Of a stretch of 64,000 nucleotides of DNA, positions 1 to 9,363 are shown piece after piece; position 1 is the stretch's first letter; each line of letters begins with the position of its first letter. A program made the translations under genes and the position numbers. The notes beneath the pieces were generated by a model, which saw nothing but the letters and a program-made list of their open reading frames with translations, was not told the origin of the DNA and searched no databases. Source of the DNA: DATFTF01 sp963825175 (GTDB taxonomy: Bacteria > Acidobacteriota > Thermoanaerobaculia > UBA5066 > Gp7-AA6); the NCBI GenBank assembly GCA_963825175.1, contig CAWGSA010000002.1, forward strand, positions 434,001-498,000, read 5' to 3'.

Positions 1-120
1 ATTCAGCGGCTGGGAGACCTCCTGCGCGCCCGGGGCCACGCGACGGCGCGGGTCGAGAAGATCATCGGCGGCAACTTCGCCCGCCTCTTCGCGGACGTCT
101 GGAAGGAGCAACAATCATGA
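1..120 (+). CDS. Membrane dipeptidase (peptidase M19), C-terminal fragment
   Basis: Only the last 39 codons and the TGA stop lie in the window; the gene begins upstream. The visible tail contains KIIGGNFARLFADVW, which matches the GGNF-x-R-x-F ending typical of M19 (renal dipeptidase-like) zinc metallopeptidases that hydrolyse dipeptides. The catalytic region is not visible, so the call rests on this C-terminal signature. The stop overlaps the next start as ATGA, so the two genes are probably translationally coupled. Confidence 0.6.
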   Translation: MQRLGDLLRARGHATARVEKIIGGNFARLFADVWKEQQS

Positions 121-2201
121 GGCGTCGTTTCCGGGGAAAACGCGGCCGGTCTCTTCTGGCGAGCCTTCTCGTTCCGGCCGCCTTCGCTGCCTACGCCGCC
201 TTTGCCACAGCCCAGGCCGCATCTGCTCCGGAACCGCCCGTGGCGCCGCCTCCCAAACCCTGTCCGGCCGGCGCGAAGGAGTCCCGCGTCTACGCGTTTC
301 TGCTGCGCGGCAACCGCGCCGGGTACGAGACGTCGTGCCTTCTCTCCGACGGACGCCGGGAGGTCTTCTACGCGTTCAACGACCGCGGGCGCGGGCCGGA
401 GATCACGACTCTCGCGCGCTTCGACGAGCGTGGAATTCCCGTTTCCGTCGAGAACGAAGGACACGACTACTACAAAGGCGAGGTGCGGGAGCGGTTCTCG
501 CGCACCGGCGGCGCGGCCTCCTGGAAGAGCAAGGCCGAGGAGGGCCGCCGCAACCTCGCCGCGTCGAGCTACTACGTCAGCTTCTCGGGCCCGATCGAGG
601 ACGTCGGCTGGCTCGCCGGCGCCCTGGAACGAACGCCGGACCATCGCCTGGCGCTCCTGCCGGAGGGCGAGGCGCGGAGCGAGCGCATCGCGACCTCTCC
701 GATCGGAGACGGAAAGACCGTGACGCTCATCGCGGTTTCCGGACTCGACTTCCAGCCCACCTACGTCTGGCTGGACGCGTCCGGGAGCTTCTTCGCGTCG
801 GTCACGGATTGGGTGACGGTGATCGACGAGGGTTTCGAGGCGAAGGCGCGCGAGCTCCTGGACCTCCAGAACCGGCGCGACAAGGAGCGCCAGGCCGCGG
901 CGCTCCGGCGCGTGCGCCGGGTTCCGGGCCAGGCGCTCGTATTCACCGGCGCGCGGCTCTTCGACTCGCAGCGGGCGGCGACGAGCTCCGGGGAAACGGT
1001 CGTCGTCGTCGGCAACCGGATCACGGCGGTGGGCCCGGACGGAACCGTCCCGCTGCCCGACGGCGCGGAGAAGATCGACGCGAACGGCCGCACGCTTCTT
1101 CCGGGCCTCTGGGACATGCACGCGCATCCCTCGCTGCCCGACGGAATGCTGCACCTCTGCGGAGGCGTCACGTCCATTCGCGACATGGCCGCCGAGCCGG
1201 ACACGCCGGCGAAGCTCGCCGCCTGGGACACCGGCGAGGCCGCGGGGCCGCGCGTCGTCTACGCCGGGATCGTCGACGGGCCGGGACCCTTCCAGGGCCC
1301 GACCAAGATGCTGGTGGCGAGCGAGGCCGAGGCCCGCGACGCCGTCCGGCGGATCGCGGAGGCCCATTTCCGCCAGGTAAAGATTTACAGCTCGGTCAAG
1401 CCGGAGCTCGTCCCGATCATCGCGCGGGAGGCGCACGCGCGCGGTCTGCGGGTGAGCGGCCACGTCCCCGCCTTCATGACCGCGGAGCAGGCCGTTCGCG
1501 CCGGCTACGACGAGATCCAGCACATGAACTTTCTCTTCCTGAACTTTCTTGCCGACGAAGTGCCCGACACGCGGGGGCCGGCGCGCTTCACGAAGGTGGC
1601 GGAGAAGGGAGCGCTCCTCGACCTTCAGTCGGAGAAGGTCCAGGCGTTCCTGAAACTGCTCAAGGATCGCGGCATCGTCATCGACGCCACGCTCGGCGTC
1701 TTCGAAGGGATGTTCGACGACCGTCCGGGCCGGATCGGGGCCGGGTTCGCGCCGGTCGCCGACGCGCTGCCCGCCCAGATCCGCCGCGGCCTGCTCGACG
1801 ACGGTCTTCCGGTTCCCGAGGGCATGGACCAGCGCTACCGCGATTCGTTCCGCGCGATGGAGAAGATGCTGGCGCTGTTGGAGAAGGACGGCATTCCGAT
1901 CGTCGCGGGGACCGACGGAATGCCCGGCTTCGCGCTGCACCGCGAGCTCGAGATCTACGTCGAGGCGGGGCTCACGCCCGCGCGGGTCCTGCAGATCGCC
2001 ACGCGCGACGCCGCCCGGGTGGCCGGCCGCTCGGCGGATCTCGGCGCGGTCGAGCCGGGCAAGCTCGCCGATCTCGTTCTGGTCGACGGCGATCCGACGC
2101 AGCGCATTCGGGACGTGCGCAACGTCCGACTCGTGGTCAAGGACGGCGCGGTCTATGATCCGCAGGCCATGCGGCGGGAGCTCGGCATCCGGCCGCAGTA
2201 A
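117..2201 (+). CDS. Exported amidohydrolase-family metal-dependent hydrolase
   Basis: A 694-residue protein. Residues 1-36 form an Arg-rich then hydrophobic signal peptide ending near AQAASA, so export is expected. Residues about 40-265 form an N-terminal region I do not recognise. The amidohydrolase TIM barrel follows: beta-sandwich entry (TGARLFDSQ), metal motif DMHAHP with His335 and His337, SGHVPAF and QHMNF histidines, the catalytic Asp in AGTDGMPGF (Asp600), and the returning strand GKLADLVLVDGDP near the C-terminus. This is the imidazolonepropionase/prolidase-like branch; the substrate cannot be read from sequence. ATG overlaps the upstream dipeptidase stop, suggesting a shared peptide-degradation operon. 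Confidence 0.88.
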   Translation: MRRRFRGKRGRSLLASLLVPAAFAAYAAFATAQAASAPEPPVAPPPKPCPAGAKESRVYAFLLRGNRAGYETSCLLSDGRREVFYAFNDRGRGPEITTLARFDERGIPVSVENEGHDYYKGEVRERFSRTGGAASWKSKAEEGRRNLAASSYYVSFSGPIEDVGWLAGALERTPDHRLALLPEGEARSERIATSPIGDGKTVTLIAVSGLDFQPTYVWLDASGSFFASVTDWVTVIDEGFEAKARELLDLQNRRDKERQAAALRRVRRVPGQALVFTGARLFDSQRAATSSGETVVVVGNRITAVGPDGTVPLPDGAEKIDANGRTLLPGLWDMHAHPSLPDGMLHLCGGVTSIRDMAAEPDTPAKLAAWDTGEAAGPRVVYAGIVDGPGPFQGPTKMLVASEAEARDAVRRIAEAHFRQVKIYSSVKPELVPIIAREAHARGLRVSGHVPAFMTAEQAVRAGYDEIQHMNFLFLNFLADEVPDTRGPARFTKVAEKGALLDLQSEKVQAFLKLLKDRGIVIDATLGVFEGMFDDRPGRIGAGFAPVADALPAQIRRGLLDDGLPVPEGMDQRYRDSFRAMEKMLALLEKDGIPIVAGTDGMPGFALHRELEIYVEAGLTPARVLQIATRDAARVAGRSADLGAVEPGKLADLVLVDGDPTQRIRDVRNVRLVVKDGAVYDPQAMRRELGIRPQ

Positions 2202-2276
2202 TCGGATCCGACCGGGACCATTCCGGCCTGGGGCCTCCGGCGCCGCTGCGATAGATTGCCGGTTCGAGACGAAAAT

Positions 2277-3896
2277 ATGACGCGACGCACATTCCAATTC
2301 GTGATTCTCGGCGTTGCCTGGCTCGCGATCGGCGCGGGCCTCGGGGCCCAGAGCGGCGACCTGGGGAGGATCGACTTTGCCACCTCCGGCTCGCCGCAGG
2401 CCCAAAAGCACTTCCTGCGCGGAGCCCTTCTTCTCCACAGCTTCGAGTACGACGACGCGGCGGAGGAGTTCCGCGCCGCGCAGAAGATCGAGCCCGGCTT
2501 CGCCATGGCTTACTGGGGCGAGGCGATGACCTACAACCATCCACTCTGGATGCAGCAGGACTCCGACGCGGCGCGAGCAGCCTTGAAGCGCCTTGCGCCG
2601 ACGCCGGAGGCGCGGCTGGCCAAGGCCCCGACCGATCGGGAGAAGGGATACCTCTCTGCGGTCGAAGCCCTCTATGGCGAGGGGGACAAAGCGGCTCGCG
2701 ACCTCGCCTATGCCGAGGCGATGCGAAGGCTCCACGAGAAGTATCCGGACGACCTCGACGCGGCGAGCCTCTACGCGCTGGCGCTCTTAGGCACCTGCGA
2801 AGGGAAGCGCGACTACGCCGTTTATATGAGGGCGGCGGCAATCCTCGAAGACGTTTTCGCCCAGAATCCCCTGCACCCTGGCGCGGTTCACTACTTGATC
2901 CACTGCTACGACGATCCCATCCACGCGCCCCTGGGCATGCGCGCGGCGCGCGTCTACGCCAAGATCGCGCCCGCCGCCGGCCACGCGCTCCACATGCCCT
3001 CCCACATCTTTTTTGCCTCCGGAATGTGGAAAGAGGCCGCGGCCTCGAACACCGCCGCGTGGAAGGCCTCGCTCGACCGCGCCGAGCGAAAGAAGCTCGG
3101 TCCCGACGAGCACAACGACCACGCGCTCTTCTGGCTCGAGTACGCGCAGTTGCAGCTCGGGCGCTACGCCGACGCGCGAAAGACTCTCGCGACGATGGAA
3201 GCGGACGTGCGCGCGAGCGGCAGCGTGCGCACACGGGGGCACGTGGTGATGATGAAGGCCGCCTACCTGATCGGAACGCGCCGGTGGTCTTCAGATGCGG
3301 CTGGGATCACGGTCAAAACCGAGGACCTGCCGCCCATGGCTCGAGGGCTCGATCTCTTCGTCGAAGGAATGCGCTCGATCGAAACGGGCGACGGTGCTGG
3401 AGCCCAGAGGGCACTCGATGAGCTGAAGTCGGGCGCCGGCGAGCCCGGTCACGGTGGAACCAGATCGTACGGGATGCCCCACGCGGCGAGCGTCGATCCA
3501 GTCCTGGCCAAGGAGCTCGAATCGAAGATTCTTCTCGCGCGCGGCGAGAAAGATCGCGCCGTCGCGCTGGCCAAGGAGGCGGCAGCGGAGGAGGACGCGA
3601 TGAGCTTCGAGTTCGGACCGCCCGCGATCGCCAAGCCGGCGCACGAGCTTCTGGGCGAGATGCTTTTCTCCGCCGGCCGGGCCGCCGAGGCGCAGAAGGA
3701 GTTCGAGGCATCTCTGTCCCGGGCCCCGGGCCGCGCCCTCTCGCTGCTCGGCCTGGCCCGCGCGGCGGCTCAGGCCGGAGACACCGAAACCGCCCGCCGC
3801 GCCTACGGCGAGCTGGCGCGAAACTGGAGCCGCGCCGATCCCGAACTCCCGGAGCGCGTCGAAGTCGGAGAGGGCATAGCTCCTAACGGCCGATAG
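2277..3896 (+). CDS. Exported TPR-repeat protein with conserved His motifs
   Basis: 539 residues from ATG 2277; an in-frame ATG at 2256 is possible, but 2277 puts a clean signal peptide (MTRRTFQFVILGVAWLAIG, then GLGAQ) at the N-terminus. The body is tetratricopeptide-like helix pairs (KHFLRGALLLHSFEYDDAAEEF, GFAMAYWGEAMTYNHPLW). The centre carries a dense His set, HPGAVHYLIHCYDDP and ALHMPSHIFF, and the C-terminus has more TPRs (AHELLGEMLFSAGRAAEAQ). The family recurs as uncharacterised TPR proteins; the His clusters could bind metal, but that is inference. It lies 75 bp downstream of the amidohydrolase on the same strand. Confidence 0.8.
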   Translation: MTRRTFQFVILGVAWLAIGAGLGAQSGDLGRIDFATSGSPQAQKHFLRGALLLHSFEYDDAAEEFRAAQKIEPGFAMAYWGEAMTYNHPLWMQQDSDAARAALKRLAPTPEARLAKAPTDREKGYLSAVEALYGEGDKAARDLAYAEAMRRLHEKYPDDLDAASLYALALLGTCEGKRDYAVYMRAAAILEDVFAQNPLHPGAVHYLIHCYDDPIHAPLGMRAARVYAKIAPAAGHALHMPSHIFFASGMWKEAAASNTAAWKASLDRAERKKLGPDEHNDHALFWLEYAQLQLGRYADARKTLATMEADVRASGSVRTRGHVVMMKAAYLIGTRRWSSDAAGITVKTEDLPPMARGLDLFVEGMRSIETGDGAGAQRALDELKSGAGEPGHGGTRSYGMPHAASVDPVLAKELESKILLARGEKDRAVALAKEAAAEEDAMSFEFGPPAIAKPAHELLGEMLFSAGRAAEAQKEFEASLSRAPGRALSLLGLARAAAQAGDTETARRAYGELARNWSRADPELPERVEVGEGIAPNGR

Positions 3897-3929
3897 ACAA
3901 GCCTGGGGTTGCGAGGCCTCCTCCCCCGC

Positions 3930-5553
3930 TCAACGTAACGGCACGGCCTGCGTGCTTCGGTTGTTATTGATCGGGACGGGAACGAGTGTCGTCGCTGGTG
4001 TCGTAACGAGGCCGATCTGGCTCGCTCTGAATTCGGTGAACCACAGGGTGGCGTCGGGCCCGGACGTAATGTTGGTAGGTTGGCTATTGGGAGTGGGGAT
4101 CGGCAACTCGGTGACGATCCCTGCGGCCGTAATCCGGCCGATCTTGTTGGCGCTGGGCAGAGTGAAACCGGACTCGGTGAACCAGAAGGCGTCGTCGGGT
4201 CCGACCGTGATGCCGACCGGCTGGCTGTTGGCACTCGGGATAGCGAACTCGGCAAATATCCCCGCGGTGGTGATTCGGCCGATCTTGCTTGCACTGGTCT
4301 CGGTGAACCAGAGGGCTCCGTCGGGTCCGACCGTGATAAAGGCAGGCTGACCGCCGGCCGTAGGGATCGCGAACTCGGTGAAGGATCCTGCCGGGGTGAT
4401 TCGGCCGATCTTGTTGCCCTGCTGCTCCGTGAACCAGAGCGCGCCGTCGGGCCCGGCGGTGATAGCGAGAGGCGCGCTGTTGATCGTGGGGATCGGGAAC
4501 TCGGTCAAAGCTCCGTCGGTCGTGATCTGGCCGATTTTGTTTGAACGAAACTCCGTGAACCAGAGAGCACCGTCGGATCCGGCCGTGATGCCGGCGGGCT
4601 CGCAGATGGCGGTAGGGATAGGGAACTCGATAAGCGCTCCCGCCGTGGTGATACGGCCGATCTTGCCGGTCAAGTACTCGGTGAACCAGAGGGCGTCGTC
4701 GGGTCCGACCGTGATGCCGAAGGGTCCGCTGGCGGAACTCGGCAGCGGGAACTCGGCCATGTTTCCCGTCGTGGTTATCCGGCCGATCTGGCCTGAGACC
4801 TCCGTGAACCACAGGGCGCCGTCGGGGCCGGCCACGATGCCGGTGGGGCCTGCGTCGCTCGTCATGGGGACTGTGAACTCGGCGATGATTCCTGTCGTGT
4901 CGATCCGGCCGATCTGGAGGACAGAGATGTCCGTGAACCACAGCGCGCCGTCGGAACCCGCGGCGATATCCAAGAGGTTATTGGCCGTGGGGACCGGGAA
5001 TTCGGTCACGATTCCCGCCGTGGTGATCCGTCCAATCTTGTCGCTCCGCGCGTCGGCCCAGGCCACGGCCACACCCTGGTCCCCGAAGGTGCAGGTCGCA
5101 ACGATCGTGATGACCCGGAAATTGGAGCCCTCGAAGACCGGCCAGCCGCCGCTCTGGGTGATGGCTCCCCCGGCCTGGGACTTGCTGGTGATGTCGACGA
5201 GGTTCGTGACGATGTCCCGCGGCTGAGGCAGACCGTTTGTGAAGCCCCGTTCCCCTCGAAGGTCTGTCCGCCGTCCTTGGACCGCCAGTACTGGATGGAG
5301 GAGGAGCCGGGATAGTGAGAGAAGACGTGGAGAGTTCCGTCCCGCCACCGTCGGTCGAAACGAGCGGCGCCAGGGAGAAGACGTAGTGTTGAGGGTCCGT
5401 GAATCTCTTGGCGGCGCCCAGCAGCCGGTCGGGGTTCTTGGGATCGACGACCAGGGCCGACTCCGAGTGAGCGTGGCCGTCCGCCGTCACGCGGACGTTG
5501 GGCCCGGGAAAGATCCCCTTGCTGAGAAAGAGGTCGGCGAGAAAGTTGCCCAT
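3930..5553 (-). pseudogene. Frameshifted BNR/sialidase-like N-terminus joined to virginiamycin-B-lyase-like repeats
   Basis: Reading leftward from ATG at 5553, a sialidase-like start (NPDRLLGAAKRFTDPQ) runs to VSTDGG. It continues in a second frame after about 5340 (DGTLHVFSHYPG, RSKDGGQTFEGNG) and in a third after about 5245 (FTNGLPQPRDIVTN to the stop at 3930). Both shifts are repaired by adding one base in G-rich runs. The third segment has about nine units of the form IGRITTAG-x-EFPIPT-x-GPDGALWFTE, the streptogramin lyase (Vgb)/SMP-30-like beta-propeller repeat. At GVAVAWADARS|DKIGRITTAG the sialidase-like part turns abruptly into Vgb repeats, as if by internal deletion. Real decay or sequencing error are both possible. 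No signal peptide is seen. Confidence 0.7.
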
Positions 5554-5800
5554 TTCGGCTCCTCGCTGCTCGTATCGCGCACGGTGGCGGCCGAGGCCCG
5601 GCCAGTCTATCGCCGAGAAGCCTCATGGAGAGGAGGGGCTCTGCCCGCATTACGATAGGTCACCTCTCGCGCCAGAAAGTGCGCCAGGTCTGCCGCGACC
5701 TGCGACCAATTCCAGGGCAGCTTCTGCGAGGCGCCTTGGCGGGAGCGCACCTTCTCATAGTCCTATCGGATAAGATTCCTGCCGCTACCAACGACTCGAA

Positions 5801-8347
5801 ATGATCGTGATCGGCTCGCGGCTGGGCCCTTATGAAATCGTAGCGCCTCTGGGCGCCGGCGGGATGGGGGAAGTCTGGCGGGCGCGGGATTCCCGTCTGG
5901 GCCGTGAGGTGGCGATCAAGATTCTACCGGCTTCTCTGTCGAAGGACCCGGACCGCCTGCGGCGCTTCGAGCAGGAGGCGCGCGCGGCCGGGATCTTGAA
6001 TCATCCCAACATCACGGCCGTCTACGACATCGGCATGCAGGAGGGCGCGCCGTATGTCGTCGAAGAGCTGCTGGAGGGCGAGACGCTGCGGGCCGCTCTG
6101 AGTGGAGGGAAGCTCTCGCCGAGGAAGGCCATCGACTGTGGGCTGCAGATCGCCCACGGCCTGTCCGCCGCGCACGAGAAGGGGATCGTCCATCGGGACT
6201 TGAAGCCCGAGAACCTCTTCGTCACGAAAAGCGGCCGAGTCAAGATCCTGGACTTCGGACTCGCCAAGCTGATGCACTCCGATTCGGGAATCGGCCCGCA
6301 GAGCAAGCTACCGACCGAGACGGTCGGCACCGAGCCGGGCGTCGTGATGGGGACGCTCGGCTACATGTCGCCCGAGCAAGTGCGGGGAACCGCCGTGGAT
6401 GCCCGCAGCGACATCTTTTCCTTTGGCGCGATTCTCTACGAGATGGTCTCGGGCAAAAGGGCATTCAAGAAGGACACCGCAGCCGACACGATGGCGGCGA
6501 TCTTGAACGAGGACCCGCCGGAGCTGTCCGTCACGAACCAGAGCATCTCGCCGGCGCTCGACCGCGTCGTGCGCCACTGTCTCGAGAAGAGTCCCGAGCA
6601 GCGTTTTCACTCGGCGCACGATCTCGCGTTCGACCTGGAGACGATTTCTGGGGTCTCGGGGAGTACCCCGGCAGCGGGCTCACGTTCCCCGCCTTCGGGG
6701 ATCTGGGGCAAGCCGCTCCTGGCAGCCGCCCTGGTCGGAGTTGGCCTTCTTGCCGGGTGGAGCGTGAGCGCGATCCGGCGGAAAACCCCGGCGCCCTCTT
6801 ACCGGCGTCTCACCTTCCGCCGCGGCACGGTTTTTACGGCGAGGTTCGCTCCCGACGGGCAGACGGTCGTCTACAGCGCGGCGTGGGAAGGAGCGCCGGC
6901 GCGGATCTTCGCGACGCGAGCCGGCGGCATCGAGTCACGCGGCCTGGAACTGCCGGACGCCAGGATCCTGGCCGTTTCTGCCACCCGGGAGCTGGCGATC
7001 TCGATTGGGCGCGAGTCGATCTGGGAGAGTGTGGGAACGCTCGCCCGGGTGCCGCTCGAGGGGGGGGCGCCGCGCGAGGTGCTCGAGAACGTTTCGCTGG
7101 CCGACTGGACACCCGACGGGCGCGATCTCGCGGTCGTGCACAGGGTGGGCGGAAAAGACCGCGTGGAATTTCCCATTGGAAAGGTTCTCTACGAGACCGT
7201 GGGGGTGATCGAGTCTGTGCGCTTTTCTCCCCGCGGCGATCGCCTCGCTGTCAGCCTGGGCGACGGCATCGTCATCGTGGATCTGTCCGGGAAGGCGACG
7301 ACCCTATCGAAGGGGTGGGGCGGCACAGGAAATGTGGCCTGGCGGCCCGACGGGAATGAGATCTGGTTCTCGGGTCAAAAGGGCGCCGAGAAGTACGCGC
7401 TCTACGCCGTCACGCCTTCGGGTCGCGAGCGGACCGTGCGCCGGGAGGCCGGAGGTCTCTACCTCCACGACATCGCGAGAGACGGCCGTGTGTTGTTGAA
7501 CGACTACTTCTGGCATTCGAGCCTGGCTGCGCTGCCGGGCGGCGAGAGCGCTGAGCGCGAGCTTTCCTGGATGGACCGGCCCAATGTCGAGGCGATCTCC
7601 AAGGACGGACGAACCGTCGTCTTCGACGAGTGGGGGGAGGGCGGGGGCGACAACGGTGCGGTCTATCTCAGAGCGACGGATGGTTCCGCAGCGGTTCGTC
7701 TCGGCGACGGCTCGGGAATGGATCTCTCTTCCGACGGCCGGTGGGTCCTGTCGCAGCCCGCCCAGTCGCCCGAGACCTTGGTGTTGCTCCCGACCGGGCC
7801 CGGGCAGCCGAGATCGCTCGAGCACCGCGGCATCACGTCGCTTCCCTCCGGCCGGCTTCTGCCCGACGGCAAGCGGGTTCTGTTTCTCGGGCGGGCGGGA
7901 ACCGGATCGGCCCGCGTCCGCGTCCAGAGTCTCGACGGCGGCGAGGCGCGGGCCATCTCTCCTGAAGGAACGCCGCCTGGATACATGGCGGTCTCTCCCG
8001 ATGGTCGCTTCGCCGCCGCGCGAGGACCGGACTCGAAGATCGCGATCTACCCGGTCGACGGGGGCCCCCCGCGCGCGCTCGCCGGAGCGGAGGCCGGTGA
8101 CAACCCCATCCTCTGGAGCGCCGACGGCAGATCGCTCTACGTCTACCGATCCAGAGAGGCGCCGGCGCGGGTCTTCCAGATCGACATCGCGACCGGCCGA
8201 CGGGATCTCTGGAAGACGATTGCGCCGGCGGATCGCTCGGGACTGGTCGCCATCGACAACATCGTGATCACGCCCGATGCCCGCAGCTATGCCTACAGCT
8301 ACCAGCGGGTCCTGACCAGCCTCGAAGTGGTGGAAGGGCTCCGCTGA
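5801..8347 (+). CDS. Membrane Ser/Thr protein kinase with PD40/TolB-like sensor domain
   Basis: 848 residues. The N-terminal Hanks kinase has the glycine loop GAGGMGEV (18-25), VAIK Lys40, HRDLKPEN with catalytic Asp133, DFG at 151-153, GTLGYMSPEQ and the SDIFSFG motif. All catalytic residues are present, so it should be active. A transmembrane helix (about 303-324, LLAAALVGVGLLAGW) is followed by an extracytoplasmic beta-propeller with PD40/WD40-like units (FAPDGQTVVYSA, FSPRGDRLAVS, WRPDGNEIWFSG, VSPDGRFAA). The arrangement fits a receptor kinase with an external propeller; ligand and substrate are unknown. The architecture is like the kinase at 51.4 kb. The 247 bp upstream show no clear gene. 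Confidence 0.93.
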   Translation: MIVIGSRLGPYEIVAPLGAGGMGEVWRARDSRLGREVAIKILPASLSKDPDRLRRFEQEARAAGILNHPNITAVYDIGMQEGAPYVVEELLEGETLRAALSGGKLSPRKAIDCGLQIAHGLSAAHEKGIVHRDLKPENLFVTKSGRVKILDFGLAKLMHSDSGIGPQSKLPTETVGTEPGVVMGTLGYMSPEQVRGTAVDARSDIFSFGAILYEMVSGKRAFKKDTAADTMAAILNEDPPELSVTNQSISPALDRVVRHCLEKSPEQRFHSAHDLAFDLETISGVSGSTPAAGSRSPPSGIWGKPLLAAALVGVGLLAGWSVSAIRRKTPAPSYRRLTFRRGTVFTARFAPDGQTVVYSAAWEGAPARIFATRAGGIESRGLELPDARILAVSATRELAISIGRESIWESVGTLARVPLEGGAPREVLENVSLADWTPDGRDLAVVHRVGGKDRVEFPIGKVLYETVGVIESVRFSPRGDRLAVSLGDGIVIVDLSGKATTLSKGWGGTGNVAWRPDGNEIWFSGQKGAEKYALYAVTPSGRERTVRREAGGLYLHDIARDGRVLLNDYFWHSSLAALPGGESAERELSWMDRPNVEAISKDGRTVVFDEWGEGGGDNGAVYLRATDGSAAVRLGDGSGMDLSSDGRWVLSQPAQSPETLVLLPTGPGQPRSLEHRGITSLPSGRLLPDGKRVLFLGRAGTGSARVRVQSLDGGEARAISPEGTPPGYMAVSPDGRFAAARGPDSKIAIYPVDGGPPRALAGAEAGDNPILWSADGRSLYVYRSREAPARVFQIDIATGRRDLWKTIAPADRSGLVAIDNIVITPDARSYAYSYQRVLTSLEVVEGLR

Positions 8348-8474
8348 GCCGGGCGCTCGGAACCTCGGATCCGCTCCTCGATCCCTTGCACAGCGACTCT
8401 CGTTTTCACCATCTCGAAAACCGCTCCAAGCCGGTCCGGCAGATTCGCCGGCGCGCCGGAGGAGCCGAGGCGCT

Positions 8475-8496
8475 TCATGAGTCATGATAAATTATC
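8475..8496 (+). promoter_or_regulatory. Candidate toxin-antitoxin operator (two palindromes)
   Basis: TCATGAGTCATGA at 8475-8487 is a 13-base palindrome. It overlaps a second one, GATAAATTATC, at 8486-8496. Both end four bases before the antitoxin ATG at 8500, in an AT-rich island within GC-rich DNA. Autoregulation by the ribbon-helix-helix antitoxin is typical of MazEF-type operons; binding here is inferred. No Shine-Dalgarno is visible before the ATG. Confidence 0.45.
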
Positions 8497-8499
8497 CAC

Positions 8500-8733
8500 A
8501 TGAAACCTATACAGATCATGATCGACGAAGACCTCCTGAGACGTCTCGACGCGGATGAGGAGGTCCGCAAGAAGGGACGCTCGGCCGTCCTGCGCCGCGC
8601 TGCGGCCGAGTATCTGCGCAAGTCCCGGGTCAGCCGCATCGCCGAAGGCTATCGGCGGGCCTACGGGCCCAAGGGAGGGCTTGGCGCGGAGTTCTCGGGA
8701 TGGGAAAGCGAAGGGTCATGGCCCGAGAAGTAA
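8500..8733 (+). CDS. Ribbon-helix-helix (MazE/CopG-like) antitoxin
   Basis: 77 residues. The N-terminus, KPIQIMIDEDLLRRLD, followed by GRSAVLRRAAAEYL, has the beta-strand then two-helix pattern of ribbon-helix-helix DNA-binding antitoxins. The C-terminal half (AEGYRRAYG to SWPEK) is the likely toxin-binding tail, as in MazE9-type antitoxins of MazF pairs. Its stop overlaps the toxin start by 16 bases, giving tight coupling. It should neutralise the downstream RNase and repress its own promoter through the palindromes at 8475-8496. Confidence 0.85.
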   Translation: MKPIQIMIDEDLLRRLDADEEVRKKGRSAVLRRAAAEYLRKSRVSRIAEGYRRAYGPKGGLGAEFSGWESEGSWPEK

Positions 8734-9053
8734 ACCGCGGCGAGGTCTGGCGCTATCGGTTCGCTTCGCCCGACAAGACTCGCCCTGTTGTCGTGCTGAC
8801 CCGGCAAGAGGTCATTGGTCTGCTCCACACGGTTATGGTCGCCCCGATCACGTCGACCCTGCGAGGAGCGCCCAGTGAGGTCCCCGTCGGCATCCGGGAG
8901 GGACTCAAGCACGACTCGGCCGTGAACCTGGACCATGTCCAGACCGTCGAACGCGCTCGTCTGATCGGTTACCTCGGTCACCTCTCCCCGGAGAAGATGC
9001 GGCAGATCTGCCGCGCTCTCGCCATCGCCACGGGTTGCGACGGCGGGCGTTGA
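8718..9053 (+). CDS. mazF: MazF/PemK-family endoribonuclease toxin
   Basis: 111 residues from ATG 8718; an in-frame ATG at 8700 exists, but 8718 has AAGGG five bases upstream and begins directly with the family start VNRGEVWRYRF. Hallmarks are RGEVW, the DKTRPVVVLTR strand (substrate-contacting Arg), VMVAPITST, SAVNLDHVQTVERARL and the C-terminal helix LSPEKMRQICRALAIA. MazF toxins cleave mRNA at short sequence motifs when the antitoxin is degraded. Length and motifs are complete, so it is predicted functional. Confidence 0.9.
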   Translation: MAREVNRGEVWRYRFASPDKTRPVVVLTRQEVIGLLHTVMVAPITSTLRGAPSEVPVGIREGLKHDSAVNLDHVQTVERARLIGYLGHLSPEKMRQICRALAIATGCDGGR

Positions 9054-9066
9054 CGCTGCGGCGGAA

Positions 9067-9086
9067 AGACAACGTATATATTGTCT
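9067..9086. repeat. AT-rich palindrome (possible mazF terminator or protein site)
   Basis: AGACAACGTATATATTGTCT has 6-base perfect arms around an 8-base centre, 13 bp after the mazF stop. The core ACAA...TTGT resembles palindromes at 16974-16993 and 27114-27129. No U-tract follows that would mark a canonical intrinsic terminator. Confidence 0.4.
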
Positions 9087-9209
9087 CTCTCTAGCCTTTC
9101 GACCTCGGTCAATGTCCCATCGCGGGGTCAGCCCAGCGAGTCCTCAGTCCACAGTCCTCAGTCTAAGAGTCGACGCCGATCCTTGATCCGCTTCTGTGGC
9201 ACAAAAGCC

Positions 9210-9363
9210 CGCGGCGCGAGGAGTCTCCCGAAGTAACCGAGGGAGGAAGCCTCGCGCCGCGCGAGCAAGAGCTGCGCGGGAGATCAGGTGAGCGGTCGAG
9301 CCCCTTTGGGCGAGCCGCTCACCGGTGCTCCGAAGGAGCAGATCCGGAACGCAGCTCTTGCGA
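9210..9363 (+). repeat. Dispersed structured repeat, copy A
   Basis: Hairpin 1 has perfect 12-bp arms (9210-9221 with 9250-9261), an inner CTCCC/GGGAG stem and the apical sequence GAAGTAACCGA (9230-9240). A second perfect 12-bp stem (9265-9276 with 9350-9361) encloses a 9-bp hairpin (9287-9295 with 9315-9323) and a TGCTCC/GGAGCA hairpin. The same plan with different stem sequences recurs at 37.9, 42.3 and 45.3 kb. The copy overlaps the last 15 codons of the cytochrome gene on the minus strand. The rest of the 9054-9318 gap holds no gene I can support. Confidence 0.7.

Noticed and set aside
3..2735. A 910-codon open frame on the minus strand opposite the amidohydrolase and TPR genes
   Set aside because: It is a shadow of high-GC codon bias. 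It shows no recognisable motifs, is rich in Arg/Ala/Gly, and overlaps two genes with clear signal peptides and family motifs.
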